A DNA stretch of 16,384 bases. Origin: CAMLQK01 sp035478775. GTDB lineage: Bacteria > Patescibacteriota > Saccharimonadia > Saccharimonadales > UBA4665. The notes beneath the pieces were generated by a model. The model worked only from the letters and a program-made list of their open reading frames with translations. It ran no database searches and had not been told where the DNA came from. Shown one piece after another: positions 6,077-13,198 of the stretch; the stretch's first letter is position 1; the number at the start of each line of letters is the position of its first letter. The stretch lies in NCBI GenBank assembly GCA_035478775.1, contig DATIJG010000001.1:1-16384 (forward strand), in the 5' to 3' direction. A program made the translations under genes and the position numbers.

Positions 6077-7006
6077 ATGCCGGAGTTACCCGAAGTCGAG
6101 ACAGTGCGGATCGGTTTAAGCGCTTTTTTGCCAGGCAAAAAAATCGCGCACGTTCATCACGATTGGCCAAAGAGTTTCCCCAATGCCCAAAATGACACTA
6201 GGGCGTTTTTGCTCGGTGCCGTAATTACCGCCGTTGAACGTCGCGCCAAAGTGTTGCTTATTCATTTGAACACTAATTACACACTGGTAATCCACCTTAA
6301 AATGACCGGCCAGTTGGTATATCGTGGCCAAAATGAACGTTTTGGTGCTGGCCACCCTAACGACAGCCTTGTACACGATTTGCCCGACAAAACCACGCAC
6401 GTGTGGTTTGATTTCGCCGATGGCAGCCATTTGTTTTTTAACGACCAGCGCAAATTTGGCTGGGTGCGGCTCATCCCAACACCAGAAGTATTTAACCTTG
6501 ACTTCTTTCGAAAAGTTGGTCCCGAACCACTAAGCGACGATTTTACCGCCGACCAATTTATTACCAGGTTGATGCGACGTGCCCGCAGCAATATCAAAGC
6601 AGTGTTGCTCGATCAGACCGTAATCGCTGGCATTGGCAATATTTATGCCGACGAAAGCTTGTGGGCGGCCAAAATTCACCCGGCAACCTTAGTACAAGAT
6701 GTGTCCAAGGCCAAGTTAAAAACTTTGTTCAAAGAATTACAGTATGTACTCAGGCTAAGCATTGAAAAAGGCGGTTCGACCGACCGCAACTACGTGAATG
6801 CGGAAGGTAAAAAGGGTAGTTACATGAGCTTCGCCCGCGTGTTCCGGCGCGAAGGTAAACCGTGCCCGCGCTGCAGCACCATAATTATTAAAACGCGCAT
6901 CGCTAGCCGTGGCACGCACATTTGCCCCCACTGCCAACCGGCACCAAGCTATTATGTGCTTGTAAAACCAACGCCCAAAATACGATCTAAAAAGGCCACC
7001 GCATGA
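6077..7006 (+). CDS. mutM: Formamidopyrimidine-DNA glycosylase (Fpg/MutM)
   Basis: A 309-residue bifunctional glycosylase/AP lyase that removes 8-oxoguanine and formamidopyrimidines. The mature N-terminus is Pro2 (nucleophile) followed by Glu3 in MPELPEVETV. The conserved Lys is Lys58 in RRAKVLLIHL. The helix-two-turn-helix is marked by VIAGIGNIYADESLW (182-196). The C-terminal zinc finger has Cys263, Cys266, Cys283 and Cys286, with Arg278 in SRGTHICPHC. Compared with E. coli there is an insertion of about 15 residues after MTGQL (around residues 84-106, with GAGHP). I recall this as common in Patescibacteria-like MutM, and the 23-residue basic tail after the finger is also extra. The stop overlaps holA (ATGA), so the two are co-translated. 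All catalytic residues are present. Confidence 0.96.
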   Translation: MPELPEVETVRIGLSAFLPGKKIAHVHHDWPKSFPNAQNDTRAFLLGAVITAVERRAKVLLIHLNTNYTLVIHLKMTGQLVYRGQNERFGAGHPNDSLVHDLPDKTTHVWFDFADGSHLFFNDQRKFGWVRLIPTPEVFNLDFFRKVGPEPLSDDFTADQFITRLMRRARSNIKAVLLDQTVIAGIGNIYADESLWAAKIHPATLVQDVSKAKLKTLFKELQYVLRLSIEKGGSTDRNYVNAEGKKGSYMSFARVFRREGKPCPRCSTIIIKTRIASRGTHICPHCQPAPSYYVLVKPTPKIRSKKATA

Positions 7007-7923
7007 TAACTACATTCACAGGCAGCAATGATTTCGCTCGCATGGCTGCCGAAAGCCAGGCCGTACAAGCGTTCATTAACGTACACACCGGCATGGCGGT
7101 AGAGCGCCTTGACGGCGAAACCAGTGAAGCGCCGCGCATGTTCGAAGCCATACAAAACGCACCGTTTTTAACCATGCGCAAACTCGTTGTGCTGCGCGAA
7201 CCCAGCCACCAGAAAGCGTTTGCTGAAAGTTTTGCCGACCAGCTGGCACGTATCCCGGAAACGACAGACGTGTTCATTGTTGAACCGAAACTCGACAAAC
7301 GCCTTAGCTATTACAAGACCCTACAAAGGCAGACTGACTTCCGTGATTTCCCCGAGCTTGATGCCTCGGGGCTGGCAAAATGGGCGATGCAATATGCCGG
7401 GCAAAAGCAGGGTAGCTTGAGCCAGCCCGATGCGCGCTACCTAATTGACCGCGTAGGCACCGACCAGCTGCGAGTGCAAAACGAACTCGACAAGCTTTTA
7501 CTGTATAACTCTCAAGTTACAACGCAAACCATCGATATGCTCACCGACCGTGTGCCGCAGAGCACTGTGTTTGAGTTGATCGATGCTGCATTTGCCGGGC
7601 GCGTGCCACAAGCATTGGCTTTGTATGCCGAGCAGCGCGCTGCCCGCGTTGAGCCGCAAGCGATTGTGGCTATGATTGTATGGCAAATGCACATTCTGGC
7701 TACCGTTAAAATGGCTGGCATGCGTGATGCCCAAACCATCGCCAAGCAAGCTAAAATCAACCCGTTCGTAGTGCGTAAAACTCAAAACTTGGCGCGAAAA
7801 ATTGTACCAGAACGCCTGAAAACCTTAATCGCCCAATTGGTTGAACTCGACATGCGCCTAAAACGCACGGCCACCAACCCCGACGAAGCCGTGCAGCTCT
7901 ATATTATGCGTCTTGCCGAGTGA
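7003..7923 (+). CDS. holA: DNA polymerase III subunit delta
   Basis: A 306-residue clamp-loader delta subunit, which opens the beta clamp during loading. The N-terminus is a degenerate AAA+ fold (MITTFTGSNDF with no P-loop, normal for HolA). The family pattern follows: ERLDGE, FLTMRKLVVLRE, FIVEPKLDKRLSYYKTL, then the helical lid and collar with VQNELDKLLLY, TDRVPQSTVFELIDAAFAGR, AIVAMIVWQMHIL and the final LVELDMRLKRTATNPDEAV. The length and domain order are usual for the family (about 330). The start ATG overlaps the mutM TGA by 4 bp. An operon of a repair glycosylase with a replication subunit fits the replication and repair theme of this block. Confidence 0.92.
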   Translation: MITTFTGSNDFARMAAESQAVQAFINVHTGMAVERLDGETSEAPRMFEAIQNAPFLTMRKLVVLREPSHQKAFAESFADQLARIPETTDVFIVEPKLDKRLSYYKTLQRQTDFRDFPELDASGLAKWAMQYAGQKQGSLSQPDARYLIDRVGTDQLRVQNELDKLLLYNSQVTTQTIDMLTDRVPQSTVFELIDAAFAGRVPQALALYAEQRAARVEPQAIVAMIVWQMHILATVKMAGMRDAQTIAKQAKINPFVVRKTQNLARKIVPERLKTLIAQLVELDMRLKRTATNPDEAVQLYIMRLAE

Positions 7924-7968
7924 ATGCCCGCAGCAACAGCACGCACCTCGGCACTAGCGTTAAAGAGA

Positions 7969-7996
7969 TTGAAATAAAGAGCTTGGCTGGTATGCT
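7969..7996 (+). promoter_or_regulatory. Promoter of the glycosyltransferase gene (leaderless)
   Basis: TTGAAA (7969-7974), a 16-bp spacer and an extended -10 with TG at 7988-7989 and TATGCT at 7991-7996. The -10 ends 6 nt before the ATG at 8003, so the transcript should start at the start codon. This is the best-formed of the leaderless-type promoters in the window. Confidence 0.6.
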
Positions 7997-8002
7997 ACTT
8001 AA

Positions 8003-8857
8003 ATGGGATACTTGCTCCACGCCGAAAACTTCTCGCGGCCGATACTGAACGGCCGCCGCATAGAAAACTGGTTACAAGCTCGCGCACAACAAATAGCCGT
8101 GTCGACTGAGGGCGTACAAGATGTAAATGTTAGTATTGTTGTGCGCTCAAGGAATGACAGCCAGCACATTCAGCGGTTATTTGCTGATATTAAAGCTCAA
8201 ATCTTCAATGGCGAAGTGGAGATAATCGTAGTCGACACTTCCTCTAGGGACGATACTGTGCCATATGCCGAGTCTCAAGGGGCAAAAATTATTAACCTTA
8301 AACAGGAAGAATTCACCTACCCGAAAGCTTTAAATTTGGGCTTTCAAGCCGCGAAATACCCTTGGGTGGCCACCCTCGTCGGGCACTCGAGCCTTAGCAG
8401 CCGTCTGTTCCTCAGGAGTGTTAGCTACTGGGCAAACCAAGACGATAAGCTTGGCGGCATATACAGTTTACCTCTGGCTAATTGGAACGCATCTATAGTG
8501 GAGCGGCTGGAGAATATCCTCATCAGGCCTTCTGTCTGGAAAGAGTCGAAGCAAATCAAAGAACTCTCGATTGGAATTATGGGCGCAAACTGTTCAGTGG
8601 TTAAACGTGATATATGGGAACGGCTTGGTGGGTATGATGAGCGCTACGCCGGCGGCGGCGAAGATAGGGCGTTTGCTGGAACTATGCTCGCAAATGGCGT
8701 CCATATTGTTCGTGAGCCACTCTGTTCAGTATTTCATTCACACGGCCTGAGCGCTGTAAACAATATACGGCAGTGGCTGCACTGGGGCGAAGTCGCTAAA
8801 AAGGCTTTACCTTTTGAAACCGCTAAGGTTCATAAGCGAAGACCAGACTTGCGGTAG
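8003..8857 (+). CDS. Family 2 (GT-A fold) glycosyltransferase
   Basis: A 284-residue glycosyltransferase, probably acting at the cytoplasmic face on cell-surface glycans. The GT2 core starts at residue 41 (VNVSIVVRSRND), followed by VEIIVVDTSSRDDT with the nucleotide-binding Asp78, KALNLGFQAAKYPWVATLV (108-126), and GGYDERYAGGGEDRAF (209-224) with the conserved Glu-Asp pair. The normal metal-binding DxD position is occupied by VGHSS (126-130). A His-containing replacement of this kind occurs in some GT2 subgroups. No membrane helix is present. Residues 1-40 are an extra N-terminal extension. It stands alone, 79 bp after holA, with its own strong promoter. Donor and acceptor sugars cannot be predicted. 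Confidence 0.88.
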   Translation: MGYLLHAENFSRPILNGRRIENWLQARAQQIAVSTEGVQDVNVSIVVRSRNDSQHIQRLFADIKAQIFNGEVEIIVVDTSSRDDTVPYAESQGAKIINLKQEEFTYPKALNLGFQAAKYPWVATLVGHSSLSSRLFLRSVSYWANQDDKLGGIYSLPLANWNASIVERLENILIRPSVWKESKQIKELSIGIMGANCSVVKRDIWERLGGYDERYAGGGEDRAFAGTMLANGVHIVREPLCSVFHSHGLSAVNNIRQWLHWGEVAKKALPFETAKVHKRRPDLR

Positions 8858-8889
8858 GCTAGGCCTGCCATCTAGCTATTCCAATAAAA

Positions 8890-8921
8890 TTGACAATTAG
8901 CTTGTTATATGATTTCATAAT
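8890..8921 (+). promoter_or_regulatory. Weak candidate promoter for the 9022 gene
   Basis: A perfect TTGACA lies at 8890-8895. The best -10-like hexamer is CATAAT at 8916-8921, but the 20-bp spacing is too long. Another (TATGAT, 8908-8913) is too close. Only the -35 box is convincing. The 164-bp gap 8858-9021 otherwise shows only a short overlapping reading frame, not supported as a gene. Confidence 0.3.
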
Positions 8922-9021
8922 AATGACAGGTGAGCGACAATAAAAGTGTCGAGCTCGCCAAAAACAAAGATACTAAACCGCATTCGGGCATTAGGCCTAC
9001 GCGAAAAGAAAAGGATACAGC

Positions 9022-9783
9022 ATGTCAAGTGAATTTAAACCATTTGACCCATCTGCGCAGGCGGGTAATGCAGACCCAACTGCAATACATCCAATTGAAA
9101 CGATTGCTAGTCTCACGGAAGCTGAGCGGAATAACCTTATCGCTGGCGCAAGTGCCAGGCCGAGCGTACTATCCTTTGATATAGCGCCGGGGGAAACTCT
9201 AGAAAGTCAGTGCAATAAAAACTATGCTTACCTCAACGCTCAAGGTGTTGGTTTAGAGCAATTCGTAGGCGCTACTAAAGATTTTGTGGGTTTGTTTACT
9301 GACGCTGTCCAAGTCAATAGACGACAAGATGGTGGTGAAGAACTCTTGCGTAAGAGCCGTACCATAAGTGGGAGCGTGAAAAATCCGCTAACAGGTGAAG
9401 TTGTACAAGATGATTCTTACGATATGAAAATACGTTGGCCAGGTAAAGACGAACAGGTGCGTACGGTTACCGGCCCAGTCGAGATGGGCCTGCTAGAGCG
9501 CGGTGTTTTTAAAGCGCCCGGAGAAGTGGATGAGCCGCTTAGCGCAAAAGCGAGCAGAGCCGAGCAAATTCTTACGACCCTCCGAAGCAGTGAAGCCGGC
9601 CAGAAAATTCTACAAAAACACGGTATTGACAACCCTAATCAACAGCCTGGGCAACCGATTGCCTTAGTGGCGGAAAAGGTGGTGGCCGAAGCGGCACCAG
9701 CGCCACAGGTTCACGAGGTATCTGCGCCCAGGTCGCGCCGGATAGGAGGAACAGTTTTAGGTCGCCTAATAGGTCGTCGTTAA
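9022..9783 (+). CDS. Hypothetical protein of 253 aa (unrecognised)
   Basis: I do not recognise a family. The start ATG 9022 has AAAAGGAT upstream (9010-9017). The protein is soluble with no signal peptide or membrane helix. Residues 1-30 look disordered (FKPFDPSAQAG), residues 31-175 appear globular, with LTEAERNNLI and a strand-rich part with SGSVKNPLTGEVVQDD and WPGKDEQVRTVTGPVEMG. A helical segment follows (RAEQILTTLRSSEAGQKILQ), then a Pro/Ala linker and a strongly basic end, RSRRIGGTVLGRLIGRR, that could bind nucleic acid or a membrane surface. It ends 58 bp from the convergent rpsT gene. It is probably a lineage-specific protein. Its own promoter is unclear. Confidence 0.7.
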   Translation: MSSEFKPFDPSAQAGNADPTAIHPIETIASLTEAERNNLIAGASARPSVLSFDIAPGETLESQCNKNYAYLNAQGVGLEQFVGATKDFVGLFTDAVQVNRRQDGGEELLRKSRTISGSVKNPLTGEVVQDDSYDMKIRWPGKDEQVRTVTGPVEMGLLERGVFKAPGEVDEPLSAKASRAEQILTTLRSSEAGQKILQKHGIDNPNQQPGQPIALVAEKVVAEAAPAPQVHEVSAPRSRRIGGTVLGRLIGRR

Positions 9784-9789
9784 TTGTTC

Positions 9790-9821
9790 AAAAACAAAAA
9801 CCCCGGGCGAAGAACCCGGGG
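9790..9821 (-). terminator. Intrinsic terminator of rpsT
   Basis: CCCCGGG (9801-9807) and CCCGGGG (9815-9821) form a 7-bp GC stem with a 7-nt loop. Read on the minus strand, the stem is followed by TTTTTGTTTTTG (9800-9789), a classic Rho-independent terminator for rpsT. On the plus strand no T-run follows, so it would serve the 9022 gene poorly. Confidence 0.85.
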
Positions 9822-9841
9822 TAAAATTCTAAAAAGTAAAA

Positions 9842-10258
9842 CTACTTTTTAGCAGCTGGTTTTTTGGCTGCTGCTGGCTTCTTTGCAGGAGCTTTTTTAG
9901 CTGTAACAGCCTTCTTGGTTGCAGCTGCTTTTGGCTTCGCAGCGGCTTTAGGCGCTGCTTTTTTAACCGTCTTCTTAGCGGTCGGCTTATCAACGCCAGC
10001 TGCGGCTTTAGCGGCCTTTGAAAGTTGGCTCTTTTTGCGGGCAATTTTGTTCTTGTGCATGACGTTCTTTTTGCCAGCCTTGTCGAGCGCGCTTTGCGCC
10101 TTGCCGTGCGTTTCGTTAACGGCTTTTTTGTCGCCGCCGGTAACGGCTTTTTGGAAAGCTTTTACAGCGCCTTTAAGTGAACGCTTGGTTTTGCTATTGC
10201 GAATCGCAGCCTTTTCGGCGGTGCGCACACGCTTTTTAGCTGATTTGATGATGGGCAT
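9842..10258 (-). CDS. rpsT: 30S ribosomal protein bS20 with a Lys/Ala/Pro-rich C-terminal tail
   Basis: A 138-residue protein. Residues 1-87 are bS20: MPIIKSAKKRVRTAEKAAIR, NSKTKRSLKGAVKAF and the helix with GKAQSALDKAGKKNVMHKNK then IARKKSQLSKAA. It binds 16S rRNA during early 30S assembly. Residues 88-138 are an added tail made almost entirely of Ala, Lys, Pro, Thr and Val (for example APAKKPAAAKKPAAKK), like a histone H1 tail. Ordinary bS20 is about 87 residues. The tail has no stop or frameshift signature, and the terminator follows directly, so it is genuinely encoded. The start ATG 10258 has AAGG 7 nt upstream. The monocistronic unit has a good promoter and terminator. Confidence 0.95.
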   Translation of the reverse strand: MPIIKSAKKRVRTAEKAAIRNSKTKRSLKGAVKAFQKAVTGGDKKAVNETHGKAQSALDKAGKKNVMHKNKIARKKSQLSKAAKAAAGVDKPTAKKTVKKAAPKAAAKPKAAATKKAVTAKKAPAKKPAAAKKPAAKK

Positions 10259-10292
10259 GTAACTACCTTATTTATTACGTTAGTCGGAGTAA

Positions 10293-10321
10293 ACTATACA
10301 TCAAAATAACTTCTTTTGCAA
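10293..10321 (-). promoter_or_regulatory. Promoter of rpsT
   Basis: On the minus strand, TTGCAA (10321-10316), a 17-bp spacer and TATAGT (10298-10293). The predicted start is near 10286, giving a leader of about 28 nt with the Shine-Dalgarno AAGG at 10269-10266. Confidence 0.65.
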
Positions 10322-10340
10322 AGGGCAGTGGAAAACCATG

Positions 10341-10369
10341 TGGACAAGCTTATGGTTATGTGGTAGGCT
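10341..10369 (+). promoter_or_regulatory. Promoter of the degenerate DHH gene
   Basis: TGGACA (10341-10346), a 17-bp spacer and an extended -10 with TG at 10361-10362 and TAGGCT at 10364-10369. The predicted start is near 10376, leaving a 22-nt leader with AAAGG at 10382-10386. It is divergent from the rpsT promoter in the same 139-bp gap. Confidence 0.5.
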
Positions 10370-10397
10370 GTAGCCAAAAGCAAAGGTCAAAATAAAA

Positions 10398-12356
10398 ATG
10401 GATAGTCAAAAGCAACAGGTTGTCGAACGTCTTAAGCAAGCCAACAATATTTTGGTTACGGTGCGCAGTAACCCTTCGGCCGATCTGTTGGCGGCTTGTA
10501 TTGGCGTGACTTTGGCGCTCAATAAAATGGGCAAACACGCTACTGCTGTTTTTAGTGGTGCGGTGCCCTCGACTATCGAATTTTTACAGCCTGAAAAAAC
10601 GCTCGAAAAAAACACCGATTCCTTGCAAGACTTTATTATCGCGCTCGACAAATCCAAGGCCGATAAACTTCGCTATAAAGTCGAAGACACGATGGTCAAA
10701 ATTTTTATTACGCCATATCGCACGTCGATCAGCCAAAATGACCTGCAGTTTTCGCAGGGCGATTTTAACGTAGACGTCGTGTTGGCGCTTGGTGTACATG
10801 CCCAAAGTGACCTCGACCAAGCGATTACCGCACATGGCCGCATTTTGCACGACGCCACAGTGATGAGTATTAACACGGCTGCTGGCGGTGAACTCGGTAG
10901 TATCAACTGGATTGATGCTGGCGCGAGCAGTCTGTCTGAACTTGGCGTGCAGCTGGTTGATGCGCTTGACCAGCAACTTATTGATGGCCAGATTGCAACT
11001 TCGTTCTTAACAGGTATTGTTGCCGAAACTGATCGCTTTAGCAACGAAAAAACGTCGCCGCAAACCATGAGCATCAGCGCACAGCTTATGTCAGCTGGTG
11101 CCAACCAGCAATTAATAGCTACTAAGCTTGAAGAGCCAGCTCCTGCCCCCGTACCGGCTCGGCCAATCGCCGAAACCGCTGCCGTCGCCCAAAAAGACGC
11201 ACAAGAAAAATCACCAGAGCCTCCCAAACCAAATAACGATGGTACTATCGAAATCGCACACGACGCCCCCTCGGCGCAGCTCACACAACCCGGTACAGAA
11301 AAACTTGGGCAGGGCTTAAAATTACCACCCGTGCCACCAGCGCCTGAAAATTCTGCAATTCCACCGCTGCCTGAAGCGCCAGAGGCGCCGCAAATTCATA
11401 TCGACGAGCACGGCACCTTGCATCCCGCTTCAGTCGGAGACAATGTAAGTAGCCTTAATGCGCCAAGTTCCGTGGTTCCTACCAACCCGCCCACGCCACC
11501 TAATCCGTCCGACGTTTTGCCACCTGAGCAGCCTTTGCCAGCTATTGTGAAAGAAGAAGGCCCGCGCTTAATGACCGAGCCGCCGACGTTTAATACGCCG
11601 CCGCTCACTGCCAACGCTGAGCCTGAAGAGGAGGATAAAGCGACTGACTCGTTATCGTTGCCTAATGTCGGTTTACTGAGCCGTGAGCCGCTGCCATCGC
11701 AACAGGAACTAGCGCCAGTCGCGAATCCGGTGGGGCCCACAGTTATAGCGCCCACCAACGATATGCCGATTCCGCCCGTATTCGGCCAGCCGTTTATGCC
11801 CGTTTCACCGAGCTCTAGCGTAAACCCGTCGTTTGCACCGTCTCCTACGGCGCAGGCACCGATGTGGACACCACCGCCAACTGCGTCTTCTAACCCAGCC
11901 ACTAGTAAAACTCTTTCTGAAATAGAGCAAGATGTGCACAGCCCACACGCCACGCAAAACAGCATGTTGCCGCCAAGCCCGGTGCAACCAGGCACGGGAG
12001 TACCGTCTAATAGGAGTATGCCAGGTTTACCTCCGGCGGATAATTCTACAACTTCGCTTGCCGGCTCTCCGATAGCTAATGCTTCAGCTTCACAAACAAC
12101 ACCAGATGTCGCTGATGCGCGTGATGCGGTAGCTCAAGCAATTAATGCCGACCCTGGTTCACAGCCCCTCGACCGTCTGCAATCACTGAACGCCATGCCG
12201 CTGGGCGGAGAAGTGCACGATACCAACCCTGAAGACCACCAAGCGCAAGTGGACGTTCAGCCGCCAGCTGCGCAAACGTTCCAACCGAATATGCCCAACA
12301 TGGCGCCTCCAAGCTCGCCGCCACCGATGCTGCCGCCTTTGCCACCGCAACAGTAG
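10398..12356 (+). CDS. Degenerate DHH-family (NrnA-like) protein with long proline-rich tail
   Basis: A 652-residue protein. Residues 1-245 follow the fold of DHH phosphoesterases such as NrnA (nano-RNase/pAp phosphatase), but the metal-binding residues are gone. Motif I is RSNPSAD (23-29) instead of HxNPDxD. Motif II is ALGVHAQSD (130-138), without the usual Asp. Motif III is INTAAGGELGSINWID (158-173) where Asp-His-His should stand. GIVAETDRFSNEKTSPQT (206-223) is the best-kept part. It should therefore be catalytically dead, though possibly still RNA- or nucleotide-binding. Residues 246-652 are a low-complexity Pro/Ala/Ser-rich tail ending in PPMLPPLPPQQ. The gene occupies the place of nrnA before truB-rpsO-pnp. 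Role unknown. Annotation pipelines may call it a DHH phosphoesterase. Confidence 0.8.
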   Translation: MDSQKQQVVERLKQANNILVTVRSNPSADLLAACIGVTLALNKMGKHATAVFSGAVPSTIEFLQPEKTLEKNTDSLQDFIIALDKSKADKLRYKVEDTMVKIFITPYRTSISQNDLQFSQGDFNVDVVLALGVHAQSDLDQAITAHGRILHDATVMSINTAAGGELGSINWIDAGASSLSELGVQLVDALDQQLIDGQIATSFLTGIVAETDRFSNEKTSPQTMSISAQLMSAGANQQLIATKLEEPAPAPVPARPIAETAAVAQKDAQEKSPEPPKPNNDGTIEIAHDAPSAQLTQPGTEKLGQGLKLPPVPPAPENSAIPPLPEAPEAPQIHIDEHGTLHPASVGDNVSSLNAPSSVVPTNPPTPPNPSDVLPPEQPLPAIVKEEGPRLMTEPPTFNTPPLTANAEPEEEDKATDSLSLPNVGLLSREPLPSQQELAPVANPVGPTVIAPTNDMPIPPVFGQPFMPVSPSSSVNPSFAPSPTAQAPMWTPPPTASSNPATSKTLSEIEQDVHSPHATQNSMLPPSPVQPGTGVPSNRSMPGLPPADNSTTSLAGSPIANASASQTTPDVADARDAVAQAINADPGSQPLDRLQSLNAMPLGGEVHDTNPEDHQAQVDVQPPAAQTFQPNMPNMAPPSSPPPMLPPLPPQQ

Positions 12357-12390
12357 CTAGCAAAGCTGGCAAAAAATACTGTACACAAGG

Positions 12391-12396
12391 TATACT
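12391..12396 (+). promoter_or_regulatory. -10 box of truB (leaderless)
   Basis: TATACT at 12391-12396 ends 7 nt before the truB ATG at 12404. A partial -35 (TGGCAA, 12367-12372) lies 18 bp upstream. No Shine-Dalgarno is present, so a leaderless mRNA is predicted. Confidence 0.5.
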
Positions 12397-12403
12397 ACAC
12401 CTT

Positions 12404-13105
12404 ATGAACGGTATTTTGCTTGTAGATAAACCCCGGGAATGGACCTCGTTTGACGTCGTGAACCGCGTGCGGCACATGGTGCAACAATCGGAATTTAACA
12501 CTTCCAACAAAAAGCGTTTTCCAACCGGACACACCGGTACGCTCGACCCGCTGGCGACTGGTTTATTGGTAGTTTTGCTTGGCAATTACACAAAATACGC
12601 CACGACACTTACTAAGGTCGACAAAACGTACGAAGTTACAATGAAGCTCGGTCAAACCAGCACCACTGGTGACGAGGAGGGTGAAAAAACCGACGTTTCG
12701 GCCATGCAGCCAACTCAAGACCAAGTTGAAACTGCACTAAAGCAGTTTGTGGGTGATACCATGCAGACGCCGCCAATTTTTTCTGCCATAAAAGTTAACG
12801 GCCAGCGTGCGTACAAACTTGCGCGTAAGGGGGATATGCCTGAGCTGAAAGCCCGGCCGATTCATATCGAAAGCTTGCAACTTACTAAATATGAATATCC
12901 GTTTGTGCGCTTTACGGCGGAAGTTTCTAGCGGCACTTACATTCGTTCACTGGTCGAAGACTTGGGCAAAATACTACAAACTTGTGCGTATATGAGTGAT
13001 TTGCGCCGCACCAAAGTGGGCCGGTTCGACATTAAAGATGCGGTAGGCATGGACGGTTTGACACCCGAAAAAATAACTGCCGTACTTAGGGAACTAGACA
13101 AGTAG
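12404..13105 (+). CDS. truB: tRNA pseudouridine-55 synthase (TruB), short form
   Basis: A 233-residue enzyme that converts U55 of the tRNA T-loop to pseudouridine. The catalytic motif is GHTGTLDPLATGLL, with nucleophile Asp48, the same number as in E. coli. Other family segments are LLVDKPREWTSFDVV (5-19), KTYEVTMKLGQTSTTGD, TPPIFSAIKVNGQRAYKLAR with the RNA-contacting Tyr/Arg, and VSSGTYIRSLVEDLG. E. coli TruB has 314 residues, and the C-terminal PUA-type extension is missing here, so this is the catalytic domain only. There is a modest insertion around residues 26-38. It lies 47 bp after the degenerate DHH gene. ribF, which usually follows, is absent before rpsO. Confidence 0.96.
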   Translation: MNGILLVDKPREWTSFDVVNRVRHMVQQSEFNTSNKKRFPTGHTGTLDPLATGLLVVLLGNYTKYATTLTKVDKTYEVTMKLGQTSTTGDEEGEKTDVSAMQPTQDQVETALKQFVGDTMQTPPIFSAIKVNGQRAYKLARKGDMPELKARPIHIESLQLTKYEYPFVRFTAEVSSGTYIRSLVEDLGKILQTCAYMSDLRRTKVGRFDIKDAVGMDGLTPEKITAVLRELDK

Positions 13106-13159
13106 ATGTGCTCATTTATTCCGTACTAGGTAATGAGCGGGCTGGCGGCCAAAAGCCGC

Positions 13160-13188
13160 TTGCATAAGAAGTCTCCATCTGATAAAAT
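13160..13188 (+). promoter_or_regulatory. Promoter of rpsO
   Basis: TTGCAT (13160-13165), a 17-bp spacer and TAAAAT (13183-13188) with TG at 13180-13181 (extended -10). The predicted start is around 13195, only about 4 nt before the ATG, so the GGAG at 13191-13194 would be mostly outside the mRNA. A small GC hairpin (13145-13159) just upstream of the -35 has no T-run. Confidence 0.55.
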
Positions 13189-13198
13189 ACGGAGCAGT

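Noticed and set aside
5836..6119. Plus-strand ORFs opposite the DciA-like gene
   Set aside because: Frames antisense to the DUF721-like protein, one running into mutM; no start signals or recognisable protein features.
8930..9184. 84-codon plus-strand ORF before the 253-aa gene
   Set aside because: It starts at GTG without a ribosome binding site and overlaps the better-supported 9022 gene by 163 bp in another frame; the second half is a frame shadow.
9831..9850. AAAAAGTA/TACTTTTT inverted repeat at the rpsT stop
   Set aside because: AT-rich, overlaps the rpsT stop codon and sits before the real GC-rich terminator; likely incidental.
9864..10262. 132-codon plus-strand ORF opposite rpsT
   Set aside because: Antisense of the Ala/Lys-rich bS20 sequence, which gives long open frames by composition; rpsT has clear family motifs, promoter and terminator.
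11396..11995. 199-codon minus-strand ORF opposite the proline-rich tail
   Set aside because: Antisense of Pro codons gives Gly-rich open frames; no start signal or family.
13133..13198. N-terminal extension of uS15 from ATG 13133
   Set aside because: The segment covers the rpsO promoter and does not match the family; ATG 13199 gives the standard length.
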